Origin: Agromyces sp. Marseille-P2726
Lineage (GTDB): Bacteria; Actinomycetota; Actinomycetes; Actinomycetales; Microbacteriaceae
Reading direction: 5' to 3'
DNA: 64,000 nt
Assembly: GCF_902809835.1 (NCBI RefSeq)
Contig: NZ_CADDWM010000011.1
Span: 248,001 to 312,000, forward strand
Shown: positions 1-8,800 of the stretch, piece by piece
How the letters are laid out: each line of letters starts with the position of its first letter
Position numbering within the stretch: the first letter of the stretch is position 1
The notes under the pieces: model-generated
The model's database searches: none
Told to the model about the DNA's origin: nothing
The model's input: the letters and a program-made list of their open reading frames with translations, nothing else
Position numbers and translations under genes: made by a program

Positions 1-1085
1 ATCTCCAGGTAGCGGTCGAGGGAGGCGGATGGGTCTTCAAGCGGTGTGCCGGTAGCGGTCCGGCGCGACTCGAGCACCGTTTCGTGGTACTCATCGAGCA
101 CGTCGACGATGTCGTCACTCGGTGGGAGGAAGGTCAGCTCCTCCATCTGGGCGACTTCCACGTTCGCAGTCATCTCCGCCTGCACGAAGGCCTCGAGGTA
201 TGCAGGGAGCCCCTCGTCGAGGAATGCCTCGCGAACGAATTCCGGCATTGCTTCCCACACTCCGGTATTGACCCCGAAGACGTTGGACGACCAGCCACTG
301 AAGGGCACGAAGGTGAAGTTCTGCGCTGCATCAGCGAGACCGACGTTGACGATGTCGGTGAGGGTGGCCACCGTGCAATCGATGACACCCCGCTGAAGGC
401 CCTCGAAGACTTCGGTGTTCGGCAGCGCCACCGGGACGCCGCCGAGCGCCTCGACCTCTGCCGAGTGCGTCGGGCCGCCGATCCGGATGCGCTTGCCCTG
501 CACGTCGGCCAGAGTCGTCACCTCGTCCTTGCAGAGGAGGTTGTACGCGTGCGACGTCTGGATGCGCGGAAGGAGCGGAGTGATCCCCTTCGATGTGATG
601 TCCTCGAGGTACTCGGGGGTCTGGTACGCCCAGTCGAGTGTGGTCCCGATCGCCTGGAGGCTCCCTACCACCGGCGAATCGTCAGGGGTGAAGGCGAGCG
701 GCGATGCCCACTCGTCGGCCGGGTAGTCGGACGCCGTGTATGCCGGGAAGAACGTTCCCATATCGGTGATCCCGTTGGCGATGGCGACGCCCTGCTCGGT
801 GGACGGCACGAGCGCTCCGCCATAGAAGATCTCGAAGGTCAGCTTGCCACCGGAGACCTCCTCCATCGTCTCCGCGAGCGCGTTCAAGGGCTGCGAGTGG
901 ATGTTGTCCTCGCCGCCGAAGGTGGCCATGCGGAACTCCATGGGCTCCAGCGTGTCCCACGACGCCCCATCGGCCGTCGATTCGCCCTCTTGCGCGGTGG
1001 TGCCGCCAGACGAACAGGCGGCGAGCCCGAGAGTGAGGGCGGCAGCAGCCAGCACCGCCGATCGGATGGCGGATTTCTGATTCAT
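1..1085 (-). CDS. dctP: TRAP transporter substrate-binding lipoprotein (partial, C-terminus beyond window)
   Basis: An open frame of 361 codons runs off the left edge without a stop. The N-terminus is a lipoprotein signal: MNQKSAIRS, a hydrophobic stretch, then the lipobox LAAC at about residue 25, followed by a Ser/Gly-rich linker. The body resembles DctP-type TRAP binding proteins, with an IRIGG segment carrying the usual ligand-binding arginine and a GLQRGVIDC motif. Like the two other DctP genes in the window it has a second Cys (LLCKDE), suggesting a disulphide. It should bind an organic acid outside the membrane and deliver it to a QM permease. Start ATG 1085 has a GGAGTG ribosome site. 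No permease gene is adjacent inside the window; one could lie beyond the left edge. Confidence 0.85.
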   Translation of the reverse strand, partial: MNQKSAIRSAVLAAAALTLGLAACSSGGTTAQEGESTADGASWDTLEPMEFRMATFGGEDNIHSQPLNALAETMEEVSGGKLTFEIFYGGALVPSTEQGVAIANGITDMGTFFPAYTASDYPADEWASPLAFTPDDSPVVGSLQAIGTTLDWAYQTPEYLEDITSKGITPLLPRIQTSHAYNLLCKDEVTTLADVQGKRIRIGGPTHSAEVEALGGVPVALPNTEVFEGLQRGVIDCTVATLTDIVNVGLADAAQNFTFVPFSGWSSNVFGVNTGVWEAMPEFVREAFLDEGLPAYLEAFVQAEMTANVEVAQMEELTFLPPSDDIVDVLDEYHETVLESRRTATGTPLEDPSASLDRYLE

Positions 1086-1144
1086 GGAGAATCACTCCTT
1101 CGTGACGGTGTGGGGAACTCGACGAGTTCGGGCTTGAGATGCAA

Positions 1145-1166
1145 CATATAAATAATTATCACATCA
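1145..1166 (-). promoter_or_regulatory. AT-rich operator-like site upstream of the first dctP
   Basis: A 22-base AT-rich island in otherwise GC-rich DNA, 60 bases above the dctP start. Its core AATAATTATCACATCA differs by one base from the core at 43411-43426, and the full 22 positions match 19 of 22. Such similarity between two unrelated promoters suggests a shared regulator binding site. The GCCGCC/GGCGG hairpin next to it (about 1169-1182) could end transcription from the operon upstream. Confidence 0.5.
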
Positions 1167-1290
1167 AGCCGCCACGAGGCGGTCTTGACGATCCGGCAGG
1201 CTCGGTGGAACTCCCCGATGGCCGGTCGAGGTGCGAAGAGAGCCGCGCGCCGTCGCCCCTTCGGCCACGGCGTCCGACTCAGCTGCGCGT

Positions 1291-2481
1291 CTACTTCCAG
1301 GAGTCGATGATCGGATCCGCGGCGTTGTCGAGGGTGACGACGTCGATGAGCGCGTGGTTTCTGGCAACGACCATGTCGCGCACCGCTCGGCCCAGGTAGC
1401 TCGGGTTGCGAATCGTCTGAGTTCCACCCCACAGGCTTGCGAACATGACGACCTCGGTTGCGACCGTGTGAACGTGGGTTGTCGCCTGGCGGATGCGCGC
1501 CATCTGCTCCACGGACAACGACTCCGTGTCGCGGGTTGACGCGATGCCCTCGCGGACCACGCGATAGAAGTAGTCGCGCACCGACCAGAACTTCGCGTCC
1601 GCCTCCACGAACTCCTTCTTGAAGACCGCGTAGTCGTCGACCGGCACCGAGTAGGCCATCCGCTTCTTGCCCTCGACGATGTTCGCCACCTCGTGCAGCG
1701 CCCGCCGCATCAGGCCGAGCACGACGCCACCGTGACCGATCACGCTCGACGACATCAGGTCCAGGGTCTTGCCGCTGTAGGGCTCCCCGGGCTTCGGGAC
1801 GAGTGGGGCGGAATCGAACGTGAACTCCCCGGGCACGAAGTAGTCGTTCCAGCCGTAGCTGTAGCTTCCGGTCGCGGCCATTCCCATCACGTCCCAGTCG
1901 CCGTAGATGATCGTCTCGGACTTCGGGGCTCGGATCGCGCGGGTCAGCGGCATCCCGTTCTCGCGGAGCACTGGGTTGCCTGAGTCATCCAAGATCCGCA
2001 CCGTCGTGCCGACCCAATCGGCGGCGTCCATGCCGCTGCCGAACGGCACAGGCGGCGTGTTCACGCGGTACCCGCCCTCCACCTCGACGGCGGTGCCGAG
2101 CGGGTTGATGGTGCCGCACGAGATGGGCTTCCGGCCATCCAGGAAGAGCTGTCGGAATCCGGGGTAGAACAGCGAGGTGTTCCAGGTCGACACGGCGCTC
2201 GCCATCAACGCCCAACCGGTCGAGCCGTCTGCCTCGGCGACGACCTCGAAGACCTCGAGCGCGACATCCGGCGACACGCCTCCCCCACCGAGCTCGGGGT
2301 CGACCAACATCCAGAACAGGCCGGCTTCCTTCAGCGCCCCGATGGTCGCGTCGGGCATGGCCCCGGCCGCCTCGCCTTCGGCGGCATGCGCCTCGATGAC
2401 CGGTGCGATCGCCCGGGCACGCTCGACGTAGTCCGAGGATGCAATGTCCGCAGTGCTGATGAGTTCGGTGGTGATGCTCAT
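1291..2481 (-). CDS. Acyl-CoA dehydrogenase-fold flavin-dependent monooxygenase (HsaA/DszC-like)
   Basis: 396 residues with the acyl-CoA dehydrogenase fold but of the two-component monooxygenase type: N-terminal helical domain with GLFWMLVDPELGGGG, the ADGSTGWALMAS segment, a middle beta domain, and a C-terminal helical domain with RNPSYLGRAVRDM near the end. Family members (HsaA, DszC and relatives) use reduced flavin from a separate reductase to hydroxylate or oxygenate. It is closely similar to the genes at 3692 and 45321. I chose ATG 2481 because it lines up with the paralogue's start; ATG 2502 is an in-frame alternative and neither has a strong ribosome site. It is last in the operon 6064 to 1291. 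The substrate is unknown. Confidence 0.82.
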   Translation of the reverse strand: MSITTELISTADIASSDYVERARAIAPVIEAHAAEGEAAGAMPDATIGALKEAGLFWMLVDPELGGGGVSPDVALEVFEVVAEADGSTGWALMASAVSTWNTSLFYPGFRQLFLDGRKPISCGTINPLGTAVEVEGGYRVNTPPVPFGSGMDAADWVGTTVRILDDSGNPVLRENGMPLTRAIRAPKSETIIYGDWDVMGMAATGSYSYGWNDYFVPGEFTFDSAPLVPKPGEPYSGKTLDLMSSSVIGHGGVVLGLMRRALHEVANIVEGKKRMAYSVPVDDYAVFKKEFVEADAKFWSVRDYFYRVVREGIASTRDTESLSVEQMARIRQATTHVHTVATEVVMFASLWGGTQTIRNPSYLGRAVRDMVVARNHALIDVVTLDNAADPIIDSWK

Positions 2482-2528
2482 GGTCTGTGTCGCTTTCGTC
2501 ATCTTGACAGTGGGTGTTGGGCGCGGTG

Positions 2529-3695
2529 CTACGCCGATTCGGATCGGGCAGATGCTATCTCGCCGAAATGGACGCCACCCGCCGGTTCCCGGCCCTGCAT
2601 CGTCGGCAGGACCTCGTGCACGAGGCGGGCTCGCATCTCTTCGTGCTCCGGCTGGTCGGGGGTCGAATGCGATAGAACGAATCGGTCCACCCCGAGATCT
2701 GCGAGACGCTGCAACCGCTCCAGACAGTAAGCCGGCTCGCCGACGATCGTGTACGCGCTGATGTAGTCCTCGTCCAGACCGCCACGGCCCTGCCCGCCTT
2801 GGGCGTGCTGGCTGATGTCGTAGGTATCGAGCATTCCCTCGAGCACCTTCCGGTCTCGGTCGGAGGCGAATCCCCGGACCTTGCGATCCATCACGCGGAA
2901 CCGCGAACCCACCGCGACGAACGGAACCACCAGCTCCCGCTCACGACGACCGTCGCCGCCGTCGGTCACCGCCACCGAGGTGAACGCGGTGAATCCGAGC
3001 GAATCCGGGTCTCGGCCCGCGTCGCGGGCGCCGGCTCGGACGCGCTCGATGGCCCACGCCACGCGCTCGGGGTCGGCACCGACCATGAGCGCGACGCGAT
3101 CTCCGACGCGCCCCGCCATCTCCAGCGCCTTCGGGCCGGTCGCGGCGATCTCGACCGGCACTCGCGGCTCCGCTCGATCCATCCAGATGAGCGAGCTGCC
3201 GTCGGGACCGTTGCCGACGGCGAGGTCCTCGAATCCGTGGACCGCTCCCTCCATGACCGGCGCGACTTCAGGCAACGGCAACGTCTCGCCCGCAAGGTAC
3301 CGCTTCACTTGAGTCGCGAACTTCTCGAACGTGGCGAGGCGCGTCGGTGACAGTCCGAGGTAGGCGAGCGCGGTATCACCGCGCCCGAGCGCGAGCTGCA
3401 TTCGACCGCCCGAGACCTCCTGGATTGCGGCGGCGGCACTCGCCACGACCGCCGGTTGCCGTGTGAGCGGCACCGTGACGCCGGTGGTGAATCGCAACCG
3501 GTCGGTACTCATCGCGATCGCCGTGAGCATCACGAAGACGTCGGGTGCGATCGACTGGCTGTCCGCGAAGACAGCACCGTCCCATCCTTCGCGTTCGTAG
3601 GTTCTGGCGACCTCGACGATGCCCGCCGGGCGCGGATCGTGAAAGCGGACGATCGACGTCCAGCACTCCGCAATCGGGCCACTCACGCTGCTCAC
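2529..3695 (-). CDS. LLM-class (luciferase-like) flavin/F420-dependent oxidoreductase
   Basis: 388 residues with the bacterial-luciferase TIM-barrel pattern: REGWDGAVFADS near residue 30, LRFTTGVTVPLTRQP for strand 3, GRMQLALGRGD, and a late GDRVALMVGADPERV segment. This family includes FMN-dependent monooxygenases and F420-dependent reductases; the sequence alone does not say which. The start is GTG 3695, whose GTGA overlaps the TGA of the preceding monooxygenase gene, so the two are translationally coupled. A longer ORF reaching to 3836 only reads the upstream gene in another frame. Flanked by two paralogous monooxygenases, it may act on the same substrate or product. Confidence 0.8.
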   Translation of the reverse strand: MSSVSGPIAECWTSIVRFHDPRPAGIVEVARTYEREGWDGAVFADSQSIAPDVFVMLTAIAMSTDRLRFTTGVTVPLTRQPAVVASAAAAIQEVSGGRMQLALGRGDTALAYLGLSPTRLATFEKFATQVKRYLAGETLPLPEVAPVMEGAVHGFEDLAVGNGPDGSSLIWMDRAEPRVPVEIAATGPKALEMAGRVGDRVALMVGADPERVAWAIERVRAGARDAGRDPDSLGFTAFTSVAVTDGGDGRRERELVVPFVAVGSRFRVMDRKVRGFASDRDRKVLEGMLDTYDISQHAQGGQGRGGLDEDYISAYTIVGEPAYCLERLQRLADLGVDRFVLSHSTPDQPEHEEMRARLVHEVLPTMQGREPAGGVHFGEIASARSESA

Positions 3696-4894
3696 TGCTT
3701 CCAGGAGTCGATGATCGAGTCCGCCGCGTTGTCGAGCGTGACGATGTCGATGAGGGCGTGATTGCGGGCGACGACCATGTCGCGCACTGCGCGTCCGAGA
3801 TAGCTGGGGTTGCGAATCGTCTGGGTCCCGCCCCACAAGCTTGCGAACATGATCACGTCGGTCGCGACCGTGTGGAGGTGGGTGGTCGCCTGCCGCACCC
3901 GAGCCATCTGCTCGACGGACAGGGACTGCGTCTGCTTCGTCGACGCCATCGCCTCGCGGATCACTCGGTAGAAGTAGTCACGGATGGACCAGAACTTGGC
4001 ATCCGCCTCGACGAACTCCTTCCTGAAGACCGGGTACTTGTCGACCGGCACGGCATAGGCCATGCGCTTCTTGCCCTCGACGATGGTGGCGACCTCGCGC
4101 AGCGCCCGCCGCATGAGGCCGAGCACCACCGCGCCGTGGCCGATGACTCCGGAGGACATGAGGTCGAGGGTCTCTCCGCGGTGGTCCTGTCCGGCCGGCG
4201 GCACCAAGGGTGCCGCGTCGAACGTGAACTCCTCGGGCACGAAGTAGTCGTTCCAGCCATAGGTGTAGCTGCCGGTCGCGGCCATTCCCATGACATCCCA
4301 GTCGCCGTAGACCGTGGTCTCCGACTTGGGTGCGCGAACTGCGCGGGTCAGCGGGGCACCGTTCTCCCGGAGCACCGGAGTTCCGTCGTCTTCCACGATC
4401 CGCACGGTCGTTCCGACCCAGTCGGCGGCGTCCATGCCACTGCCGAAGGGCACCGGCGGCGTGTCGACACGGTATCCGCCCTCCACCTTGACGGCGGTGC
4501 CGAGGGGGGTCTGGGTTCCACAGGTGATCGGGCGCTGCCCCTCCCTGAAGAGGCGACGCAGGCCCGGGTAGAACTGCGAGGAGTTCCACGTCGACACCGA
4601 TGAGGCCATCAGTGCCCATCCGGTCGATCCGTCGGCCTCGGAGATGATCTCCATCACCTCGAGTGCTTCGTCGACTGGGATGCCCCCGCCGCCCAGGTCC
4701 TTCTCGACGAGCATCCAGAACAACTCCGCCTGCTTCAAGGCTTCGACGGTCGACGCTGGCATCGCACCTGCAGCCTCGCCCGCCTCGGCGTTCGCCTCGA
4801 TGATCGGGGCGAGCGCCCTGGCCCGCTCGACGTAGTCGGGAGAGGACAGTCGTGCTTCAGATGCGGAATCGATCGCTTCGCTGGTCATCGTCAT
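3692..4894 (-). CDS. Acyl-CoA dehydrogenase-fold flavin-dependent monooxygenase, paralogue of the 1291 gene
   Basis: 400 residues, very like its neighbour at 1291-2481: shared DYVERARA near the N-terminus, GLGGGG/ADGSTGWALMAS, the PPVPFGSGMDAADWVGTTVR block, and the end RNPSYLGRAVRDMVVARNHALID. The pair looks like a tandem duplication with an LLM gene now between the copies. Expected reaction: oxygenation with reduced flavin supplied in trans; no reductase gene is in the window. Start ATG 4894 has AGCAGAGAA upstream. The stop overlaps the next gene's GTG start. Confidence 0.82.
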   Translation of the reverse strand: MTMTSEAIDSASEARLSSPDYVERARALAPIIEANAEAGEAAGAMPASTVEALKQAELFWMLVEKDLGGGGIPVDEALEVMEIISEADGSTGWALMASSVSTWNSSQFYPGLRRLFREGQRPITCGTQTPLGTAVKVEGGYRVDTPPVPFGSGMDAADWVGTTVRIVEDDGTPVLRENGAPLTRAVRAPKSETTVYGDWDVMGMAATGSYTYGWNDYFVPEEFTFDAAPLVPPAGQDHRGETLDLMSSGVIGHGAVVLGLMRRALREVATIVEGKKRMAYAVPVDKYPVFRKEFVEADAKFWSIRDYFYRVIREAMASTKQTQSLSVEQMARVRQATTHLHTVATDVIMFASLWGGTQTIRNPSYLGRAVRDMVVARNHALIDIVTLDNAADSIIDSWKQ

Positions 4895-4942
4895 GGTTCT
4901 CTGCTCTTCTTCTCTACCTGGGTCACGAGATCTCCGCCGGAG

Positions 4943-6064
4943 TCACGACGTGAACGTCGGGGTGACCACGACGTTCACGCTCTTCGTTCCGGGAATCTTC
5001 GCTTCGAGCGTGTCGAGTGCCTCTTCGAACCGGTCGAATCCGAACACGTGCGTTCGCATCTTGTCGAGTCGGACCTGGCCGCTGATCAGCATGTCTGCTG
5101 CCGTGCGGTACGCCGCGATGCTGGAATTCGCGGCGCCGATCACGCGGATGTTCTTCGACGTGATGCGGCCGATCGGGAATCCATCGACGGTGAGCTCCTT
5201 GACGCCGATGTTGACGAACGTTCCACCCGTCTTGACCATCTGGAGTCCCTGCAGCGTCGTGGAGGTGATCTTCGGAACCGTGTCGATGACCAGATCGACG
5301 CCCTGGCCACCGGTGAGTTCCATCACCGCCTCCACCGGATCCTGCTCCTCGACATTCACGACCGCATTCGCACCGAACTCGAGTGCGAGATCGAGCTTGT
5401 GCTGATCGCGGCTCAGACCTGTGGCGATGATCAGACCCGACCCGACTGCGCGCTGGGCTGCGACGATCGCCAGGCCCCGCTGGCCGCTGCCGAGGACGAC
5501 GACGGACTGCCCCACCTTGTGGCCGGGCGTCATGACCGACCACTGGATGGCTCCACCGAGCGGATTCCACAGCGTCGCCGTCAGCGGGTCGAAGTCCTTC
5601 GGGAACGGGTAGAGCACGGTGTCGGGATCCAGATACACGTGGGTGCTGTATCCGCCCCACAGGCCGGGTGACACCGACGTCGGGATGAATCCGTAGACCG
5701 GCACGGCGAACCTGCCAGCGGCGCACATGTGCATCCGCCCGTCGGTACACGGTTCGCACCGGCCGCACGGGATGACAGGGTTCACCGCCACGCGGTCGCC
5801 GATGTTCAGACCCTCACGGTGCTTCGTCTTCGGCCCCATGTCCTCGATCACCCCGACGATCTCGTGGCCGTTGATGCGCGGGTACTTCTGATCGGAGGGG
5901 ACCACACGGTCGTCGCCGAAGAACGACTCCACGTCGCTGCCGCAGATCCCGTTCGCCTCGACCCTCAGGAGCGCCGCGCCGGGAGGAAGCGCAGGGAAGG
6001 GCATCTCCTCGAAGTGCTGCTCCCGCGGCCCGGTCTGAACGAGCGCTGTGGCGCTGCTGGTCAT
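4943..6064 (-). CDS. Zinc-binding alcohol dehydrogenase, MDR family
   Basis: 373 residues. The catalytic zinc ligands are visible: Cys41 in GICGSD and His67-Glu68 in NGHEIVG. The structural zinc loop is CGRCEPCTDGRMHMC. The cofactor domain has VVLGSGQRGLA. MDR dehydrogenases oxidise alcohols or reduce ketones with NAD(P). Start ATG 6064 has an AAGGAG ribosome site. It is first in the minus operon leading to the two monooxygenases and is divergent from the SMP-30 gene across an 86-base gap with an AT-rich site. A paralogue at 21941 has a changed zinc ligand. Confidence 0.9.
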   Translation of the reverse strand: MTSSATALVQTGPREQHFEEMPFPALPPGAALLRVEANGICGSDVESFFGDDRVVPSDQKYPRINGHEIVGVIEDMGPKTKHREGLNIGDRVAVNPVIPCGRCEPCTDGRMHMCAAGRFAVPVYGFIPTSVSPGLWGGYSTHVYLDPDTVLYPFPKDFDPLTATLWNPLGGAIQWSVMTPGHKVGQSVVVLGSGQRGLAIVAAQRAVGSGLIIATGLSRDQHKLDLALEFGANAVVNVEEQDPVEAVMELTGGQGVDLVIDTVPKITSTTLQGLQMVKTGGTFVNIGVKELTVDGFPIGRITSKNIRVIGAANSSIAAYRTAADMLISGQVRLDKMRTHVFGFDRFEEALDTLEAKIPGTKSVNVVVTPTFTS

Positions 6065-6121
6065 TACTGCTCCTTGCTTCGGGTCAAGCGTCGTTGCGAA
6101 GACGATCCGATTCTAGCGCTT

Positions 6122-6137
6122 CATAGTAATAATTGAC
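6122..6137. promoter_or_regulatory. AT-rich site in divergent promoter
   Basis: CATAGTAATAATTGAC lies between the divergent genes starting at 6064 (minus) and 6151 (plus). It shares CATA and AATAATT with the island at 1145-1166, and AATTGAC with the one at 45206-45236. It is only about 14 bases from ATG 6151, so the plus gene's transcript could be leaderless or very short-leadered. A regulator binding here could control both directions. Confidence 0.4.
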
Positions 6138-6150
6138 TAGATTCGTTCGC

Positions 6151-7089
6151 ATGCGATATCCCATGGTGGAGCTTGCGACGGGCCTGGGATTCATCGAGGG
6201 GCCCGTCGCCCTCGACGATGGCACCCTCCTGTTCACGGATATCGGTGCAGGCCAGATCATGCGCCTCGACGCCGACGGCTCGATCGATGTGTTCGCCGAC
6301 GTACAGGGCGGCCCGAACGGACTCGCAGTGACGTCCGATGGAGGGCTGCTCGTCTGCAACAACGGCGGCATGGGTATCACGACGATGCCCGAGGGCTTCC
6401 GACGACCTGACGGCAGCCATGGCTCGCGGCCAGTCGATCCGTGCATCCAGCGAGTCTGCCCCGACGGGAGCATCGAGGTCGCAGTCGCGTCGCACACCGG
6501 TGGTCCGTTCCTGGCACCGAACGACCTGGTCGTGGACGAGCACGGCGGGTTCTACTTCACGGACTTCGGCGCGGTTCAGGGCAGGGTCGTCGACCCGGGC
6601 GGCCTCTACTACGCCGCGGCCAACGGCACTTCAGGCGTCGCCCAGGAGCTCGTGCACACCGCCGCACCGACCATGCCGCTCACGCAGCCGAACGGCGTCG
6701 GGCTCTCGCCCGACGGCAGCTTCCTGTACGTGGCGGAGACCGCGAGCGGTCGGCTTTGGTCGTGGGCCGTCGAGGCGCCGGATGTGCTCGCGCCAGGTCC
6801 CAATCCGACGACGGCGAACGGTGCGACGCTCGTGTACGCCGTCGACGGGTACGCCTTCTTCGACTCGCTCGCCATCGATCCCGACGGGTTCATCTGCCTG
6901 GCGACAGTGCGCCGAGGCGGCATCAGTGTCGTCGCTCCCGACGGGCAACTCGAAGCGTTCATCCCGATGCCCGTCCTCGACCCTGCCATCACCAACATCT
7001 GCTTCTCCCCCGATGGCGGAACCGCCTATGTGACCGCGGCCGGCACCGGACGGCTGTACGCGATCGATTGGCCGCGCCCCGGCGGTTGA
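6151..7089 (+). CDS. SMP-30/gluconolactonase/LRE-family lactonase
   Basis: 312 residues forming the six-bladed SMP-30 propeller pattern: FIEGP with the first metal-ligand Glu, GGPNGLAVTSDGG, APNDLVVDEHGG followed by YFTDFG, and QPNGVGLSPDG before LYVAET. Family members hydrolyse lactones with a divalent metal. In this setting the lactone could come from a Baeyer-Villiger-type or P450 oxidation, but that is inference. ATG 6151 is preferred; TTG 6133 and ATG 6163 are in-frame alternatives, and no clear Shine-Dalgarno precedes any of them. The RidA-like gene and a P450 follow on the same strand. Confidence 0.85.
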   Translation: MRYPMVELATGLGFIEGPVALDDGTLLFTDIGAGQIMRLDADGSIDVFADVQGGPNGLAVTSDGGLLVCNNGGMGITTMPEGFRRPDGSHGSRPVDPCIQRVCPDGSIEVAVASHTGGPFLAPNDLVVDEHGGFYFTDFGAVQGRVVDPGGLYYAAANGTSGVAQELVHTAAPTMPLTQPNGVGLSPDGSFLYVAETASGRLWSWAVEAPDVLAPGPNPTTANGATLVYAVDGYAFFDSLAIDPDGFICLATVRRGGISVVAPDGQLEAFIPMPVLDPAITNICFSPDGGTAYVTAAGTGRLYAIDWPRPGG

Positions 7090-7135
7090 GTCGCGACATC
7101 CACCCACCACCACCACCCCCAACGAGGAGCAGGTC

Positions 7136-7516
7136 ATGACCGAGATGATCCGAACACCAGGGCAATCGAACGTGCTACCGGGCGCCGTGCGGGCCGGCAA
7201 TCTCATTCTCACCTCGGGTACGATCGGCACCTCGGTGTTCGCGACCCTGCGAAACGACGAGCGGATCCCGTTCGAGCAGCAGGCGGCTGAGGCGCTCGCC
7301 GAGGTCATCCGACACGTTGAGGACGCCGGCGGCACCACCGACACCATCCTTCGCATCGAGGCCTTCCTCGCCTCGAAGGACTACTACCCCGCATGGAATG
7401 CCGAGTTCCAGAAGGTTTGGCCGGTGCCGGGCCCAGCGCGCAGCGTCGCCGTGGTCGAGCTGGCGAACCCGGCCATCCTCATCGAGCTGCACGCGGTCGC
7501 GGTGGCCGCCGAATGA
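7136..7516 (+). CDS. RidA/YjgF/UK114-family protein
   Basis: 126 residues, the normal length for this small trimeric family. The C-terminal signature with the key arginine is present (GPARSVAVVEL, then AILIELHAVAV). RidA proteins hydrolyse reactive enamine/imine intermediates; relatives in catabolic clusters act on related intermediates. Start ATG 7136 has GAGGAGCAGG upstream. It sits between the lactonase and the P450 gene, 19 bases from the latter, so all three are probably one transcript. Confidence 0.88.
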   Translation: MTEMIRTPGQSNVLPGAVRAGNLILTSGTIGTSVFATLRNDERIPFEQQAAEALAEVIRHVEDAGGTTDTILRIEAFLASKDYYPAWNAEFQKVWPVPGPARSVAVVELANPAILIELHAVAVAAE

Positions 7517-7535
7517 CGAATGAGGACGGAAGCCG

Positions 7536-8789
7536 ATGACCGACTGGAGCGAGATCGACAACCTCCTGCTCGACCCGGCATGGCTCGCGACGCAGCAGTT
7601 CCATGACGTGTACCGCCGGCTCCGCGACGAGGATCCGATCCACTGGACGCGCAACGACGCGTACGGACGCCACTACTGGTTCGTGACGCGGCACGAGGAT
7701 GTCGTGGCCTACCTGCACGATCACGAACGACTCAGCAGCCGATGGGCGAGCCGTGTGCCGAAATCACCGCAGCGGATCACCCCCGAGCAACGGTTCGCCG
7801 AAGGCGGTTCGGTGCTGGCGCACCTCGACCCACCGGTACACACCCTCTACCGACACCCGATGAACAAGCACTTCAGTGTGCCCGCCGTGCGCAGGCTCAA
7901 GGAGGACATCGAGCGGCATGTCGACGAGGTGATCGACTCGATCAGCGACCGCACGGAGGCGGACTTCGTCGAGGAGATCGCGGGCGAGTTGCCAGCGCGC
8001 GTCATCCTGCGCTTGCTCGGTGTACCCGAATCCGACTGGCCCGAGCTGCGCGAAGCCGTCTGGCTCTACTTCTCGTCGGCCGATCCCCGCTGGGTCATCG
8101 ACGGCGACCCTGTGAAGACGCGGGCGACCGGGCTCAAGCGCCTCTCCGACTACACGACGCAAATGGCCCTCGATCGTCGAGCGCATCCCCGCGACGACTT
8201 CGCCACGGTGATCGCCAACACCCTGATCGATGACGACGTCCTGAGCGTGATGGAGATCCGCGCATGGCTGACGGCCCTCATCGCAGGCGGCCTCGAGACG
8301 ACGCGCAATGTCGCTGCCGTCGGCACCTGGCTCTTCCTGCAGAACCCCGACCAGCGCGAATTGCTCCTCAGCGACCCGTCGCTCACCACCGGTGCGGTCG
8401 AGGAATGCCTGCGCTGGGCGAGTCCCGCGAGCAATCGGCTGCGCGTGGCATCCGTCGACTTCGAGTTCCACGGTCGAGACATCCGGGCCGGTGATTGGGT
8501 GGTCGGATCGCTCGCCTCAACGAACCGGGACGAGCGCGTGTTCGACGACCCGCATCGCTTCGACATCACCCGCAGCCCCAACCCGCACGTGAGCTTCTCG
8601 GACGGGATCCACATGTGCCTCGGCCGCAACCTGGCACGACTCGAGTTGCAGGTGTTCCTGCCACGGATCCTCGCCGCGCTCCCCGACCTCGAGCCGATCG
8701 GCGAGCCGGTGTGGGCGGAGGACAACGTCATGAACGGCTTCGCGGAGTTCCCGGTGCGGTTCTCGAGTCCGGTGCCAACCGCGCACTGA
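7536..8789 (+). CDS. Cytochrome P450 (subfamily B of this cluster)
   Basis: 417 residues, soluble class I bacterial P450 length. Visible motifs: I-helix AGGLETTRN with the oxygen-activating Thr, K-helix ECLRWASPASNRLR (ExxR), and heme-binding FSDGIHMCLG with ligand Cys361. It is a close relative of the P450 at 13282: both are 417 residues with Cys361, share VNKHFSVPA or NKHFSVPA, and end the I-helix in GLETTR. It should hydroxylate or epoxidise a substrate using electrons from ferredoxin, but no redox partner is encoded here. Start ATG 7536 has GAGGACGGAAG upstream. Confidence 0.93.
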   Translation: MTDWSEIDNLLLDPAWLATQQFHDVYRRLRDEDPIHWTRNDAYGRHYWFVTRHEDVVAYLHDHERLSSRWASRVPKSPQRITPEQRFAEGGSVLAHLDPPVHTLYRHPMNKHFSVPAVRRLKEDIERHVDEVIDSISDRTEADFVEEIAGELPARVILRLLGVPESDWPELREAVWLYFSSADPRWVIDGDPVKTRATGLKRLSDYTTQMALDRRAHPRDDFATVIANTLIDDDVLSVMEIRAWLTALIAGGLETTRNVAAVGTWLFLQNPDQRELLLSDPSLTTGAVEECLRWASPASNRLRVASVDFEFHGRDIRAGDWVVGSLASTNRDERVFDDPHRFDITRSPNPHVSFSDGIHMCLGRNLARLELQVFLPRILAALPDLEPIGEPVWAEDNVMNGFAEFPVRFSSPVPTAH

Positions 8790-8800
8790 CGACCTGCGCC

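Noticed and set aside
84..1151. Long plus-strand ORF of 355 codons
   Set aside because: It is the antisense shadow of the partial dctP gene, which has a signal peptide, lipobox and DctP motifs; the shadow has an Arg/Glu/Asp-rich composition typical of antisense GC-rich DNA.
1169..1182. Hairpin CCGCC/GGCGG as a terminator
   Set aside because: Only five pairs, no T-run, and it adjoins the AT-rich regulatory site; mentioned there but not listed separately.
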